A stretch of DNA of 64,000 nucleotides, taken from positions 620,001-684,000 of the forward strand of contig BLSF01000011.1 of NCBI GenBank assembly GCA_012862575.1. The letters are read 5' to 3'. Every line of letters starts with the position of its first letter. Positions within the stretch are counted from its first letter, which is position 1. The position numbers were made by a program, and so were the translations under genes. This document shows positions 1 to 11,295 of this stretch, piece after piece. The notes under the pieces are model-generated. The model was not told where the DNA came from. It made no database searches and saw only the letters and a program-made list of their open reading frames with translations. This DNA comes from Parietichytrium sp. I65-24A. Its lineage: Eukaryota; Sar; Bigyra; Thraustochytrida; Thraustochytriidae.

Positions 1-3000
1 AAAGACGGCCTGACAGATGGTGCTGACGCCGGAAAGGGTGCACCGGAAGTGGGCAACGAACATGTCCCAGCCGAGCAGAACGAGCAGGAGGTTACGGATG
101 CAGAGGAGCGAAAGATCCGGCTTGCCAAAGCTGTACGAAAAGTGGCCATGGATGCGGAAGATGTCTGGGAAATGCCATCTGGGGCCTATTTGATAGATTT
201 GAGTCGCCTGAGAATCCCAAGCGCAAGCGTTTTACACATGGAGTTTCTTTACGGACAGAGCGGCTTGCCAGTGCTTGCGATTCTGCACAATGGATGGATC
301 CGGAGCGGCACAGGAAGGCTCGTAGTCTCCCGGTGGACCACACATCTTTCTGCGATCACGATTAGCAAGCAAGACGTTACAGTTGTGTGGAGGGTCAAGA
401 AGCTTCCCCACGACTCGATCGCAGTGGTGCCAATGGAGAATGGTGAGGCGGTGGTGCTTGCACAGAACACAATCCACCACATCGTAGGAGGTTTCATTCG
501 GCGCTCGGTAGAGATGAACGGGTTCGCGCCACTAACTGCAGAGATCAATTCGGTCACCGATGTAAAGTCTTCGCTAGAGCTCGTGCTAGATGGCTGCCGA
601 TGGGCATGGGTAGATTCACATAGATTGCTCTTGTCGCTCAGGTATGGCCAGCTTGTTACTCTGGATGTTAGCCCATCCTCGATTCGCGTGGCTGTCCAGG
701 GCATCAGCAACCAGTGCACATGTATGAGTGTGATAGACAGTCGATTTTTGTTCCTTGGTTCGAGGCTTGCTGATTCACTGTTGATGACTTACAGATTGTT
801 CCTCGAGGAATTTGTTTCGCAAGGTTATGAGTTTATGTCCACCGGCGAGGCAGACGTTGACGAAGAGGAGAAGTTTTTATATTCCACAAGTGAGCAAAGT
901 GGATATCTCGCCTCCGGTTCATCTTCCTCGTCGTCTTCAGCGGCGATCACATCCGCAGCCGCAAACGCGTACCCCATGGGACAAGCTAGACATGCGCCCC
1001 TCCACCGCCCTAAGGGCCACATTTCGATGAGATTGAAAGCAATCACATTTCAAGCAGTCGATGCTTTGCCGTGCATTGGCCCCATCGGCGGCCTTTCCCT
1101 GGGCGAGAATCCGCCTGATATCATGGAAGTTAAAAGAGCCGAGGTGCAGGCCAAGGAGCTACAGAAGAAAGGGATGCACAGTGCTGCCGCCAGGGTCTTA
1201 AAGATGGCCAAGGAGTCCAAAACCTCGAATAGAAAGCCCAAAGACATTGCCGTCTCCGCGGGCCGAGCGCGAGACGGAGGCGTGCGAATTATGTGCCCCG
1301 CGCTTCGCTTAGACACCGCGGAGGACCTCTTGATTGATCACGAGCTGGAATCAACGGCTCAAAACCTGTGGACGTTAGCCAGGCCAGACAAGGCTGAGTC
1401 GCTTGTCTTTTCTGCGCCTTGGAACAGCTCTTCAATGCAGGCGCATCGCGTTATTGGTGACGGGCGTGCCGCGGAGCTCACCGCAATGCCTGACGAGCTT
1501 CGGCAAAAGTTTGATTCGTCAACGCCGACGCTTCAGCTGCACATGTTCCGTGACTTGATTGTACAAGTTTGCATGGATCGTGTGGTATTGAGGACAGGCG
1601 TCGAACCGTATGAACCAGTGTTTGAGCTTGAGCAGTCCACTCGGGCTGCAGTAATGTTTCAGGGTATTGTATTGCTCCTTACACGTAGCCGTCTCCCGAT
1701 GCTGTTTCAAATCAATCACGAGGAGAAGAGGCTCGAACTAGTGGAGGGTGTATTTCCAGATGCGGAAGGTTCGGGACTTGCGCCTGTTGTGAGCGCTCAT
1801 ATCTGTAATTACGATGGTGTCAATGGCGAAAAGCTCGTCTGTAGTTTGGTGCGAGGTGGTGTCGCAGAGAGTAGTGCTGGCGCGTTGGAGGTTTATGACG
1901 TGTCTCAGAAAGAGTTGTTATTTCGCTCCGATCGGGCGCTGGCCCTTGGGCATCCGGTGCTGCAGCATCGGGAGCCAAACGTTGCTCTAGAATCGAATCA
2001 GGGTGTCCTTGCAAAGATTAAAGTGGTGAGCCTATGCGTAGCGCCGGTTGGCCGAATTGATCGGGACCCGCATTGCTCGGCTCATTTCATCGCGCCTCGC
2101 CTGTGCGCCGCCATTGCTATGGCAAGCGGGGATTTGCTGCTTTACCGCGTGGAAGGCGACTGGGAGCGCCTCAGCAGAGTAAATACGGACATCGTGACCA
2201 GGTTGGACCGCAACTTGTCCAGTCGTTACTCGCGCCACGGGATTCCCAACAAAGGCGTCGATGAGGAAGGTGCAAACACAGGCGCATCCCAAGACGCTGC
2301 TCCCGCAGAGCCCCAACAGCGTCGCAACGATGATGATCCCAGCGATCGAAAGCGAAAGCGGTTAGAGACGTTTGATTCGAGTGAGTATGGGCGTGAGAGA
2401 GAAGACGATGGATATAGACCGGCCATGCAGGCCGGGCATGAGAAAGATCAGGAAACTACTTTTGAGCGCCCGTATGAAGGCATAAAAGCCGGCCGGTCGG
2501 CGTTTCGAGCGAACCCGCGACTGGTGGCGTTCCAGGAGCTTTGCGGGTTTTGTGGTATGATTTTGGTGAATGGTTCTGGAATGTCAGTGTGTATCATCGG
2601 CTCGCGTGGATTTGTCACTCCGGTGAGACTTGATTTTGATGTGTACCATGCCTGGAATTTGATGGTGAGCCGCGGGCGTGTATTCTTGCTCGCCTCCAGT
2701 AAAAGTGCTTCTCGTGGCTCGGTTACCGATGGCCCTGCTCGGCTTATGGTGCTTTCTGGTTTGCGGCTGATGCAGCATCTTCGCTTGGACGCGGGAGGCT
2801 CGATACCCTTTGTGCAGGTCCCGCTTCAGTGCAGCGTGACCAAAATTGCGTACGAGCGCTCCTCTCGATCATACATGCTCTTGTGCTCAGTGGATGACGC
2901 TGGGGAGGAGAGCGCGCTTGCAGTCCGCTCAAATAGTCTCATCAGACTTTTGTGTGCTGACACGTTGACCGTCACCCATCAGTACAGTTTGATGCGACAC

Positions 3001-4032
3001 GAGAGGGCGATCACGATTCAGAACGTTACAGTTGACTTGGCGGCACCGAGTTCGCCGCAAAGAAGAATGACGGACTTTTTAGCGGTGGGCACAGGGTTTG
3101 TGGGACCAGACGGGGAGGATTCGGGTTGTAAAGGAAGGGTGTTGATATTTCAAGTGGAGCTGATTAAAGGAGAAAATGGCGCCCCGCCACAGAAAAAGAT
3201 CTCGCTTAAACTTAAGATCGAGTCTCGTCACATTCGCGGGCCGGTAACCACGATTGGGTGCCTGGACGGTTTGTTGCTCGCTACGTTCGGAACCACGCCT
3301 TCCTCGTTGCGAGTGTTCTACTTTGATCCTGCAAACGAGGAATTCGTGGCAAGGTCGTTCATCGACTCTCCCTTTTCTTCGATATGCCTACGGACCGTGA
3401 AGAATTATATCCTCCTCGGCGATCTGTACAGATCAGTGCAATTCCTCCACTGGCACAACATGAAGCGCGAGTTTCGAGTGCTGGCGAAGGACCAGCAGCC
3501 GCTACAAGTGTATGCTTGCGAATTCATGCAATATGAGCGCACGCTGGGCATGGTGGTGACCGACGGGGACCAGAATTTGCACCTGATGGCGTATCAAAAC
3601 TCCAAAAATATTCTGCAAAACTGCGGAGAAATTCACTTGGGAACTGGCGTGAACGACTTGTTGCAGGTCCCCATCGCGCAAGACAAGACCGTGGTGGTCT
3701 ATGGCACACTGGATGGCTCTGTTGGCGCGGTCGTACCCATGAGCGAGCAGGTGTTTCGCCGCTTGTTTGCCTTGCAAGCTGCAATGTCCTCATCGCCTCT
3801 GGTGCCGCGAAATGCTGGACTCAACCCGAGGGCTTTCCGGACGGCAAGGTATCACTTCACTTTACAGCGCCAGCGACGACGTAATTTGGCGGATGGGGCG
3901 CTGTTGTGGTCCTTTCTACACCTTGACAACATTTCGCAGCGTCAGTTGGCCCGTCTTATCGGAACCACACCGGAGACTGTGCACCAGGACCTTCTCGAAC
4001 TTGACAACCTCGTATTCAACCGCGCTCTTTAA
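1..4032 (+). CDS. CPSF1: CPSF1, cleavage and polyadenylation specificity factor 160 kDa subunit (5' partial)
   Basis: The frame is open from base 1 to the TAA at 4030-4032 (1343 residues), and the first in-window codon that looks like a start is only a GTG, so the true N-terminus lies upstream. CPSF1 is the scaffold of the mRNA 3'-end polyadenylation specificity factor in the nucleus; it is built of three WD40-like beta-propellers (BPA, BPB, BPC) and a C-terminal helical domain. Supporting matches include FLYGQSGLPVLAIL and FLFLGSRLADSLL in the first propeller, the SFIDSPFSSICLRTVKNYIL region with ILLGDLYRSVQFLHW in the last propeller, and a C-terminal helical tail ending near ELDNLVF. Two charged or Ser-rich linkers (about residues 295-305 and 755-815) are lineage insertions. 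No intron is needed. DDB1 and SF3B3 share the fold but match less well. It converges with the actin gene. Confidence 0.93.
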   Translation, partial: KDGLTDGADAGKGAPEVGNEHVPAEQNEQEVTDAEERKIRLAKAVRKVAMDAEDVWEMPSGAYLIDLSRLRIPSASVLHMEFLYGQSGLPVLAILHNGWIRSGTGRLVVSRWTTHLSAITISKQDVTVVWRVKKLPHDSIAVVPMENGEAVVLAQNTIHHIVGGFIRRSVEMNGFAPLTAEINSVTDVKSSLELVLDGCRWAWVDSHRLLLSLRYGQLVTLDVSPSSIRVAVQGISNQCTCMSVIDSRFLFLGSRLADSLLMTYRLFLEEFVSQGYEFMSTGEADVDEEEKFLYSTSEQSGYLASGSSSSSSSAAITSAAANAYPMGQARHAPLHRPKGHISMRLKAITFQAVDALPCIGPIGGLSLGENPPDIMEVKRAEVQAKELQKKGMHSAAARVLKMAKESKTSNRKPKDIAVSAGRARDGGVRIMCPALRLDTAEDLLIDHELESTAQNLWTLARPDKAESLVFSAPWNSSSMQAHRVIGDGRAAELTAMPDELRQKFDSSTPTLQLHMFRDLIVQVCMDRVVLRTGVEPYEPVFELEQSTRAAVMFQGIVLLLTRSRLPMLFQINHEEKRLELVEGVFPDAEGSGLAPVVSAHICNYDGVNGEKLVCSLVRGGVAESSAGALEVYDVSQKELLFRSDRALALGHPVLQHREPNVALESNQGVLAKIKVVSLCVAPVGRIDRDPHCSAHFIAPRLCAAIAMASGDLLLYRVEGDWERLSRVNTDIVTRLDRNLSSRYSRHGIPNKGVDEEGANTGASQDAAPAEPQQRRNDDDPSDRKRKRLETFDSSEYGREREDDGYRPAMQAGHEKDQETTFERPYEGIKAGRSAFRANPRLVAFQELCGFCGMILVNGSGMSVCIIGSRGFVTPVRLDFDVYHAWNLMVSRGRVFLLASSKSASRGSVTDGPARLMVLSGLRLMQHLRLDAGGSIPFVQVPLQCSVTKIAYERSSRSYMLLCSVDDAGEESALAVRSNSLIRLLCADTLTVTHQYSLMRHERAITIQNVTVDLAAPSSPQRRMTDFLAVGTGFVGPDGEDSGCKGRVLIFQVELIKGENGAPPQKKISLKLKIESRHIRGPVTTIGCLDGLLLATFGTTPSSLRVFYFDPANEEFVARSFIDSPFSSICLRTVKNYILLGDLYRSVQFLHWHNMKREFRVLAKDQQPLQVYACEFMQYERTLGMVVTDGDQNLHLMAYQNSKNILQNCGEIHLGTGVNDLLQVPIAQDKTVVVYGTLDGSVGAVVPMSEQVFRRLFALQAAMSSSPLVPRNAGLNPRAFRTARYHFTLQRQRRRNLADGALLWSFLHLDNISQRQLARLIGTTPETVHQDLLELDNLVFNRAL

Positions 4033-4414
4033 CAACTAAATTCCTCTTTTATTATTTGCTTGTATTTATTTTTGATCCTGCGAAATGACTTCTTCGCACA
4101 AAGTAAAAACACGATTCTCATGGCACAAAAGATACACTTGAACAATAGGACAATAACAATTCCGCTCGAAGAGAAGCGAGTGGCAGAGGGATGCAAGTTG
4201 GAAAAAGGAAAAAAAGAAAAGAGAAAAGTAATGAGAAATGAAAGAATGACACGTTTTAATTTCATTGCACAGGATAAACACAAGCAAAGCAACCGGTACG
4301 GAATGGAGTCAATGTGCGCCAGGAAACACTTAAGCCTCAACTAGGCACATCGACTGCTGCATTTCGCACCAAGAGCTCGCAGCGCAAATCTCGGCGTTAT
4401 GGACAATGAACAGC
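4033..4414. other. Convergent 3' spacer between CPSF1 and actin
   Basis: A 382-bp AT-rich spacer holding the 3' UTRs of two convergent genes. I see no coding potential and no obvious RNA gene in it. Confidence 0.6.
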
Positions 4415-4463
4415 TTAGAAGCACTTGCGGTGGACGATGGATGGGCCAGACTCGTCGTACTCC

Positions 4464-4495
<32 letters not shown>

Positions 4496-5545
4496 GAGGG
4501 AAGCAAGGATAGATCCTCCGATCCAGACGGAGTACTTGCGCTCTGGTGGAGCGACAACCTTGATCTTCATGGTGGAAGGAGCAAGGGAAACCATCTCCTT
4601 CTCGAGGCGAGCAGCGAGGCCCTCGTACATGGTGGATCCACCAGACATGACGATGTTGGCGTACAAGTCCTTGCGGATATCGACGTCGCACTTCATGATG
4701 GTCTGGAACATGGTCTCGTGGACTCCAGCAGCCTCCTTTCCGATGAAGCTTGGCTGGAAGAGAACCTCTGGGCAGCGGAAGCGCTCGTTTCCGATGGTGA
4801 TGACGTTTCCGTCAGGGAGCTCGTAGCTCTTCTCGAGGGAAGAGGACTCAGCAGCGAGCTTCATCTCAGCATCGAAGTCAAGAGCGACGTATGCGAGCTT
4901 CTCCTTGATGTCACGCACAATCTCGCGCTCAGCGGTGGTGGTGAAGGAGTAGCCGCGCTCGGTGAGGATCTTCATCATGAAGTCGGTAAGGTCGCGTCCA
5001 GCAAGATCGATACGGAGGACAGCGTGTGGGAGAGCGTATCCTTCGTAGATTGGGACGGTGTGGGTCACACCATCACCAGAGTCGAGCACAGCTCCGGTGG
5101 TACGGCCGGAAGCGTACAGGGAGAGAACTGCCTGGATGTTGACGTACATAGCTGGCACGTTGAAGGTCTCGAACATGATCTGGGTCATGCGTTCGCGGTT
5201 AGCCTTTGGGTTGAGAGGAGCCTCGGTGAGGAGAACTGGGTGCTCCTCTGGAGCCACGCGGAGCTCGTTGTAGAAGGTGTGGTGCCAGATCTTCTCCATG
5301 TCATCCCAGTTGGTCACGATTCCGTGCTCAATTGGGTACTTGAGGGTGAGCACACCACGCTTGGACTGAGCCTCATCACCGACATAGGCGTCCTTCTGGT
5401 CCATGCCGACCATGATACCTGGGTGCTTTGGGCGGCCCACGATGGATGGGAACACCGCGCGAGGAGCGTCATCTCCAGCGAATCCGGCCTTGCACATGCC
5501 GGATCCGTTGTCGATGACGAGTGCCTGGACCTCTTCGTCAGCCAT
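4415..5545 (-). CDS. ACT1: Actin
   Basis: An intronless 376-residue conventional actin, the usual family length. It begins [16 protein letters not shown] and ends [11 protein letters not shown], with the phosphate-binding loops [11 protein letters not shown] and [11 protein letters not shown] intact. The ATG at 5545 is chosen because every conventional actin starts there; the same frame is open further upstream, but that stretch has no actin similarity. Actin polymerises into cytoplasmic filaments. Codon use is strongly biased to C- or G-ending and a few T-ending codons, as expected of a highly expressed gene. That bias keeps the antisense frame open for about 500 codons, which is an artefact. 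Confidence 0.99.
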
Positions 5546-6335
5546 TTTTCTGTCTTGCGATTCTTTGCTCTGTCTTTCGACTTGCTGCTTTCTTGCTTTG
5601 CTTGCGTTTGGGGTCTGCCCATCCCATCTTCCCAGCCACCTCGTCCATCTCATCCATCTCACATCTCACCCATCTCACCAGTCTCTTCCTCCAAAACCCT
5701 GCGCACTGCTACCCGAAACGCTGGCTGCCCGCTAGCAGAGGATCTTCTTGCCCGCCATACTTTCTCCGCGGCTACTGAGAGATTAGTGTATCCTGTGGCC
5801 ACGGTTTATGCTTGGCTTATGGTAGTGCTAGATGTTATGGATCAGGTAGGGGAAATGGTAGGGGTCGGACACGCGAAAACCCCCTTGGGCGTGAGGGGAG
5901 ATGTAGTAGTCAGTTAGGATACTGATAAGAGTCCAAGGACGCCCACCGAAGATGGGCAAAGTTTGCACGCCCTTTGCCACTCTGGCCGGTGGGTAGTACT
6001 TATATAAAGTGATAGTAGCACTCCTCTCTTATCGCGAAATTAGGTCATTTATAATGATCACTAGAGATACCTTTAGCTGATTTAACTCTCCCCGTCACCG
6101 CACACCAACGCTTGGTCACCTAAAGGTGCTCTGTGCCCCCTAGGGGGTTTCTACATCAAAGTGTTAAAGAAGATAGAGTTTACCCACTCTCGTCAGGCAA
6201 ACGGTGGGTGGTTAATTCGGCTTATGGCGCTTCTAAGCCATTCGTATCCATGCATTATCTGGTCTATGCAACGTAATAGAGAGTTTATTTACAGTAAAAG
6301 CTAGAGAGGGGCGTGGCCAGGGGGATATCAGTTTT

Positions 6336-6351
6336 CTAGGTACGTACCTAG
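6336..6351. repeat. Perfect 16-bp palindrome
   Basis: CTAGGTACGTACCTAG equals its own reverse complement. It may be a protein dimer site or chance; nothing around it explains it. Confidence 0.4.
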
Positions 6352-6966
6352 CATTTGATGGACGAAGATGCATCTCCGACCCTTACATGGATACAATAGG
6401 GAGGCCTAACGTGCTAGGATCTAGCATTAGTACTTGTGTAGGTCTGACCGGATCATTGACCAGCCCGAATTGGTCTGAACTGCTGTGTAGGAGTGTATAA
6501 GTCTAGCTATAGGAGTCAGGATATTCTGGGAAGAGCGAGTGCACTTGCGCTGACTTGCATCTATCCGCTCCGGATCTTATACAAGACTAAGTTAAGCCAT
6601 AATCAAAAAGGATTCCGAAGCTGTTATGCAGGGTTAGCTCTCTCATAAGTCCCATACAGCCCACCTTTTTCAGTTGGAAAGATCTGTTGCTGCGTCATCA
6701 TTCCCTAAACTGAAAAGTATACGAGTAATAATGTATGACGCAATACGCACACCAATTTTCAGCCGGCTGTGTAGTTCAAAAGAGTGTGCATCTTCACCTA
6801 TCTATGTCATGGCCGAAACAGTAAGCGCTCTGTCAGTTGCAACTGTCTACCGAACCTGAATCGCCAGCTTCTGGATAAAGCCGCGCCAGAGTAAAGGCTA
6901 GGATAGATGTCCATGAGCAACACGTGTGGTGAGTGGGAGGAAGTAACAACTTGACACGTGCGAGCG

Positions 6967-7098
6967 AGATAGAGAGAGAGAGGGAGAGGGAGAGGGAGAG
7001 GGAGAGGGAAGATAAGAGTGAGAGGGGAGATAAGAGTAAGAGGGGAGAGGGAGGAGGGAGGAGGGAGCGAAAGAGGGAGGGAGGGAGGGAATAGAGGG
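6967..7098. repeat. GA-rich microsatellite tract
   Basis: About 130 bp of nearly pure purine on the + strand, made of AG, GGGAGA and GAGGGAG blocks, in the actin-SRPRA spacer. The purine bias makes long spurious Ser/Leu/Pro frames on the other strand. Confidence 0.85.
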
Positions 7099-8537
7099 AA
7101 TGACTCACGGCGTGAGGGAAGGAATGCACAATGTGTACTAGTTCCAACCATGACGACAGCTAGTACCGGGAGAACTTGCTAGTTGTGAGACATGGGCCGT
7201 GCTCAATAGTGTTAGATAGAGGATGAGTAGAATCCCCTTCGTTTTGTGATCAGGTAAGTTGATCCGACACAGGGAGTTTCTCCCTCTGTGAGCGTACAAA
7301 TGCGCAGAATTCAGTTCAGAAGAATGCAAGGATTGCAACTTGCAAGTCGACCTCTACGAGGGACGATAAGTGGGTATTAGGAGTCCAGCAAGATCAAAAA
7401 GAGAAGATCATGGCCAATCTCGGCTACCTAGCTAGAACAATGTGTCACGAATGACACGAGGCGTAGTCGTGTGTTAAGGATTACCTTGATTATGCCGATG
7501 GACACTGGCCGCACACCTCTACACTCCCTACACACTCTGACGCACCAATGCTATGCGTCGTGCTATCACTCGCTATAAGATTGTCACTACTTGCTATTTC
7601 AAACGACGCCCTAAAGAAGCAATCGCTTATATACGTCTAACGATGAATAAGAAAGGATTCACGAATGCTCGCGAATACTCGCGAATGAACTGGAACACAG
7701 CGGCGACGCAAAGTATGAATCTCGTTGGAAGTGATCCCTCATATTAGCGTAGAGAAGCACGCACGAGGTCGCAGAATCTTGGCACGTGGAGCTAACCTGG
7801 CATCGATCGTGTCGATTTGCATTTCCATAATTTCCATCGTTACGAAGGACAGCGGCGAAAATTTCGTGACCAAAGGAACCAAAATCGTTAGGAAATACAT
7901 GTGCAGTGGAAAAACTGCTCCACAAAAGCGACCAGAATCCAGAATTCAGAACAGATTAAGGTCGATAAACGCACCTTTTCCGACCAAACTTCCTTCTGGA
8001 GCACACCCAATCCGGCACAGCGTTTTACGAGGGCACAACGAAGAAGCTCTGTTCCTTTTTGACTGTTTTAGCACGAAAGTGCCAGCTCTTAGTCTGTACT
8101 TAAAACATCCTACTATCGCCTCTACTTCAATTAACCCTTCCAAGACCATCGTCCAATTTCATCCAAACTGGCGCACACACATACATACATACACACACGT
8201 TTACATTCTCGTGCGTACAGTACATACGTTGCGCGTACCCCAATTTCGTGGTCAGCGCTTTGGGCCAGATTGTATCTCTTCGCGACTGGGCCGTGCTGCG
8301 CAGGAGCGCGTTTAGTTTCTTGTTGCGCGAGATTACACAAGGGAAGTTGTGAAAGTGTCTCTGAGACTGCGCAAGCGTACTTACCTCCGGCAGACTGTGC
8401 GTTCGAGCAGTGTGGGGCGTGCAAGACAGTCGAGGCTGTGGGCTGCTCAATTTAGGCACGAGTTGGTGTCGTGCAAGGGTTATCGTCGGACTGGTTAAAA
8501 AGCGCGACAGTTTGGTTGGTAAAAGTGCGAAGGAGAA

Positions 8538-10256
8538 ATGTTGGACGAGTTTGTCATTTTCAACTTTGGTGGGTTGGTGCTGTTCCGTAAGCGGTTTGTG
8601 AACCTGAAGGGCGACCCAGTGGATGCTCTCATCCGCACAGTCCTGCTGGAGAACAGGGACACCACTGCAGTTGCGTTCAAGCAAGGTAACCATGCGCTCA
8701 ACTATCTGCGCAATAACAAGGCCGGGTTGGTGTTCGTGGCAGTGTACCAGAGCATGCTTGTTCCATCATACGTTGACGACCTTCTTGAATCTGTCAGCAG
8801 AAATTTCGTCAAGGTGTTCAAGGAAGATCTTTCCAGCTTGTCCGGAATGGTAGAGGACTACGAAACAAAGTTCGACGCACTCCTGTGGGAAGCCGAGGAA
8901 GCCTCTATTCGGGCCAAGAAGCCCCGAAAGCAGATCCCGCGAGTCGAGAGCCCGAAAGAGAAGAACCCGGCTTCCGAGGATGCAGATGTACAAGACTCGG
9001 AGCTTGAGGCACTCATGGAGAGACAAAGACAAAAGGAGGCACGGCAAAACAACGGTCCGCGCGCTTTCCAGAAAAAGGGTGGTGCGGCACCGAAATCGCC
9101 ACCCAAGAAGGGGAAAGAAGATCGCGTCTGGGACGCTGCAAAAAAGCTCACCAAGGAGGAGGAAGAAGCTCTGAATGTTGCCGGAGTTTCCCAAGAGGAA
9201 ATTGAGGAAGCGCAACTCGAAAAAGCTAAAAAGTATTTGCCGGACAATGAGGGGGAGATGGCGGATATTGACAAGGACGATGATGATGACGAAGACCTGG
9301 ACAACGCAGATGGCGGGTGGTTCTCATCGTCAGCAGTGGGAACCTTTTTCGCTCGAATGAGTGGGCAGAAGCCTCTCACTCGAGAGGAAATTCAGCCTGC
9401 GGTAGAAAAACTCGAAAAGCAACTGCTAGCCAAAAACGTATCCACTGACGCCGCGAAGGAAATTGCAGAGGCCGTCGCGCAGGATCTGGAGGGCAAAAAA
9501 CTTGGTAGCTTCACCAGAGGCATCGGGCAGGCTGTAAAGGAGTCTTGTCACGCTGCGCTCAGCCGACTGCTCACCCCAAAGCGCTCGATCGACATTCTTC
9601 GCGATGCGCAGGCTGCAAAAGCCAAGGGCAAGCCTTACACAATTGTCTTCATCGGCGTCAATGGTGTGGGAAAGAGCACCAGTTTGTCTAAAGTTGTCTA
9701 CTATTTGAAACAGAATGGTCTCAAGGTCCTCATTTGCGCTTGCGATACTTTCCGTTCAGGGGCGGTCGAGCAGCTCAAAGTTCACAGCCGCAACCTGCAG
9801 GTAGATCTGTTTGAGCAAGGCTACAACAAAGACGCTGCAAGTGTTGCCGGGAACGGGATCAAGCATGCTCAAGCAAACAATTATGACGTCGTTGTTGTGG
9901 ACACAGCTGGTAGAATGCAGAACAACGAGCCTCTTATGCGTGCCCTCACGAAACTTATCGCCAAAAACCACCCTGACTTGGTTCTCTTTGTGGGCGAGGC
10001 CCTAGTAGGAAACGATGGACGTGACCAGCTTATTGAGTTTGACAAGGCACTCGTGGACTTTAGCGACGCACACGATCCGCGCAGAATAGACGGCATGATT
10101 CTTACCAAGTTTGATACAATTGACGACAAGGTCGGCGCCGCAGTGTCCATGGTCCATAGCACAGGGCAGCCCATCATATTTGTTGGGACCGGTCAAAAGT
10201 ACACCAATCTGAACCGTTTGAACGTTTCCAAAGTCGTAAAGTCACTTCTGCAATGA
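8538..10256 (+). CDS. SRPRA: Signal recognition particle receptor subunit alpha (SR-alpha)
   Basis: A 572-residue intronless protein. It is the GTPase receptor that docks ribosome-SRP complexes at the ER membrane. The N-terminus MLDEFVIFNFGGLVLF starts an SRX/longin-like domain (about 1-130) that binds SR-beta. It is followed by a charged linker (about 130-270, with an acidic DKDDDDDEDLDNADGGW patch) and the NG GTPase module. G1 is GVNGVGKST (about residues 375-383), G2 DTFRSGAVEQL, G3 DTAGRMQ and G4 TKFD, ending in GTGQKYTNLN. The linker tryptophan preceding FFARMSG matches the conserved SR-alpha linker. The length is close to the usual 600-640. The start is the first ATG in an open frame (GAGAAATG). 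Confidence 0.97.
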   Translation: MLDEFVIFNFGGLVLFRKRFVNLKGDPVDALIRTVLLENRDTTAVAFKQGNHALNYLRNNKAGLVFVAVYQSMLVPSYVDDLLESVSRNFVKVFKEDLSSLSGMVEDYETKFDALLWEAEEASIRAKKPRKQIPRVESPKEKNPASEDADVQDSELEALMERQRQKEARQNNGPRAFQKKGGAAPKSPPKKGKEDRVWDAAKKLTKEEEEALNVAGVSQEEIEEAQLEKAKKYLPDNEGEMADIDKDDDDDEDLDNADGGWFSSSAVGTFFARMSGQKPLTREEIQPAVEKLEKQLLAKNVSTDAAKEIAEAVAQDLEGKKLGSFTRGIGQAVKESCHAALSRLLTPKRSIDILRDAQAAKAKGKPYTIVFIGVNGVGKSTSLSKVVYYLKQNGLKVLICACDTFRSGAVEQLKVHSRNLQVDLFEQGYNKDAASVAGNGIKHAQANNYDVVVVDTAGRMQNNEPLMRALTKLIAKNHPDLVLFVGEALVGNDGRDQLIEFDKALVDFSDAHDPRRIDGMILTKFDTIDDKVGAAVSMVHSTGQPIIFVGTGQKYTNLNRLNVSKVVKSLLQ

Positions 10257-10516
10257 CGAGCTCTTGATCTCTCTTTCAGTTTTGTAGTTTACTCTCACTG
10301 TCAATCAAGCAATTCAAGTCATTACCGCGCCATGATATTGAAGGCGTAGATTACTGGCTGGTCGTGCTGGTCGGCCAATTGTCGTGACGACTCGGAGGAA
10401 GAAATATAGTCAGAGGGTTAGTTAGGTTGCAAAGGGAAAGAAATAATTTTTTTACGTGTAATTACAACTGACAATTGCAGGGAGGGGAAACAGACCCCCA
10501 TATCAGGTGCTCGCTC

Positions 10517-11264
10517 TCATTGCTGCGAAAGAATAGTTGAACGGGCATAGTCCAACTCCAAACAACTCATCAGCAGAGGGGTCATGCCGTTCGCTCGAAC
10601 AGTTTGAAAGCAGGCGTTCACCAATCTCTGAGCTGTCTTTTGCAGGCATTCCGAGTCCTGCATGGTGTTGAAAAAAGAAAGTTTCGTTAGGGGCGAGCTG
10701 TCTTTCTAATTGCGCGCGATGGGCGTGACAAACTCACCTCCAAAATGCAATACTGTACATTCATCCCATAAGCATCTGCAAACTGAGCAGTCTCTTCAAT
10801 TGCAAAAGAGAATTTTCCAGGTGTTTCCGCTGAGAAGAGGAGAAAGGAGAGTTCAGCAAAGCGTGTTAAAATGAGGTCCCGTTGTGCTGCGGCACGCCAA
10901 CTTACAATTCAAGACCACAAGAGTCGACCGAGCCAAGGCATAAGCCCGCGGGACATGCACGATACACTCGTGAAGCCTTTCAAAACTGAGCCGGCTGCGC
11001 ATGTCTACCATGAACACCATGTAGTCTACTCTATCCTTGAGCTCCTTTTTGAGCGGAAGCTCATTTGTCACCAGTCTGGCGGTTTGACCAGTAATTCAAC
11101 GATTTGAAAGGGCACGTGGGGGGTTTCTCTCGTCAGTCTACCTGGTTGCATCTCGCAGCTGCTTTCAGACTTACACATCCAGCTCCACATCGCTACTCTT
11201 GGAAGCTTCCACGACCGCAGTCGCCAAGTCTCTCTTTCCGATACCATCCAAACCAACCAGCTGC

Positions 11265-11295
<31 letters not shown>

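Larger units (their letters stand above)
5546..8537. other. 3-kb gene-free divergent intergenic region
   Basis: This lies between the divergent actin and SRP receptor genes. It holds a GA-rich tract (6967-7098), a perfect 16-bp palindrome at 6336-6351 and a TATATAAA-like word near 6001 about 455 bp upstream of the actin ATG. Open frames here (for example 7725-8315) have no recognisable protein features. I found no tRNA or rRNA signature and no transposon coding remnant. Confidence 0.5.

Noticed and set aside
4406-5917. 503-codon open frame on the plus strand over actin
   Set aside because: Antisense to actin; it is open only because of actin's codon bias.
7725-8315. 196-codon plus-strand frame upstream of SRPRA
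   Set aside because: No conserved motif or composition bias like the real genes; the sequence resembles the surrounding spacer.
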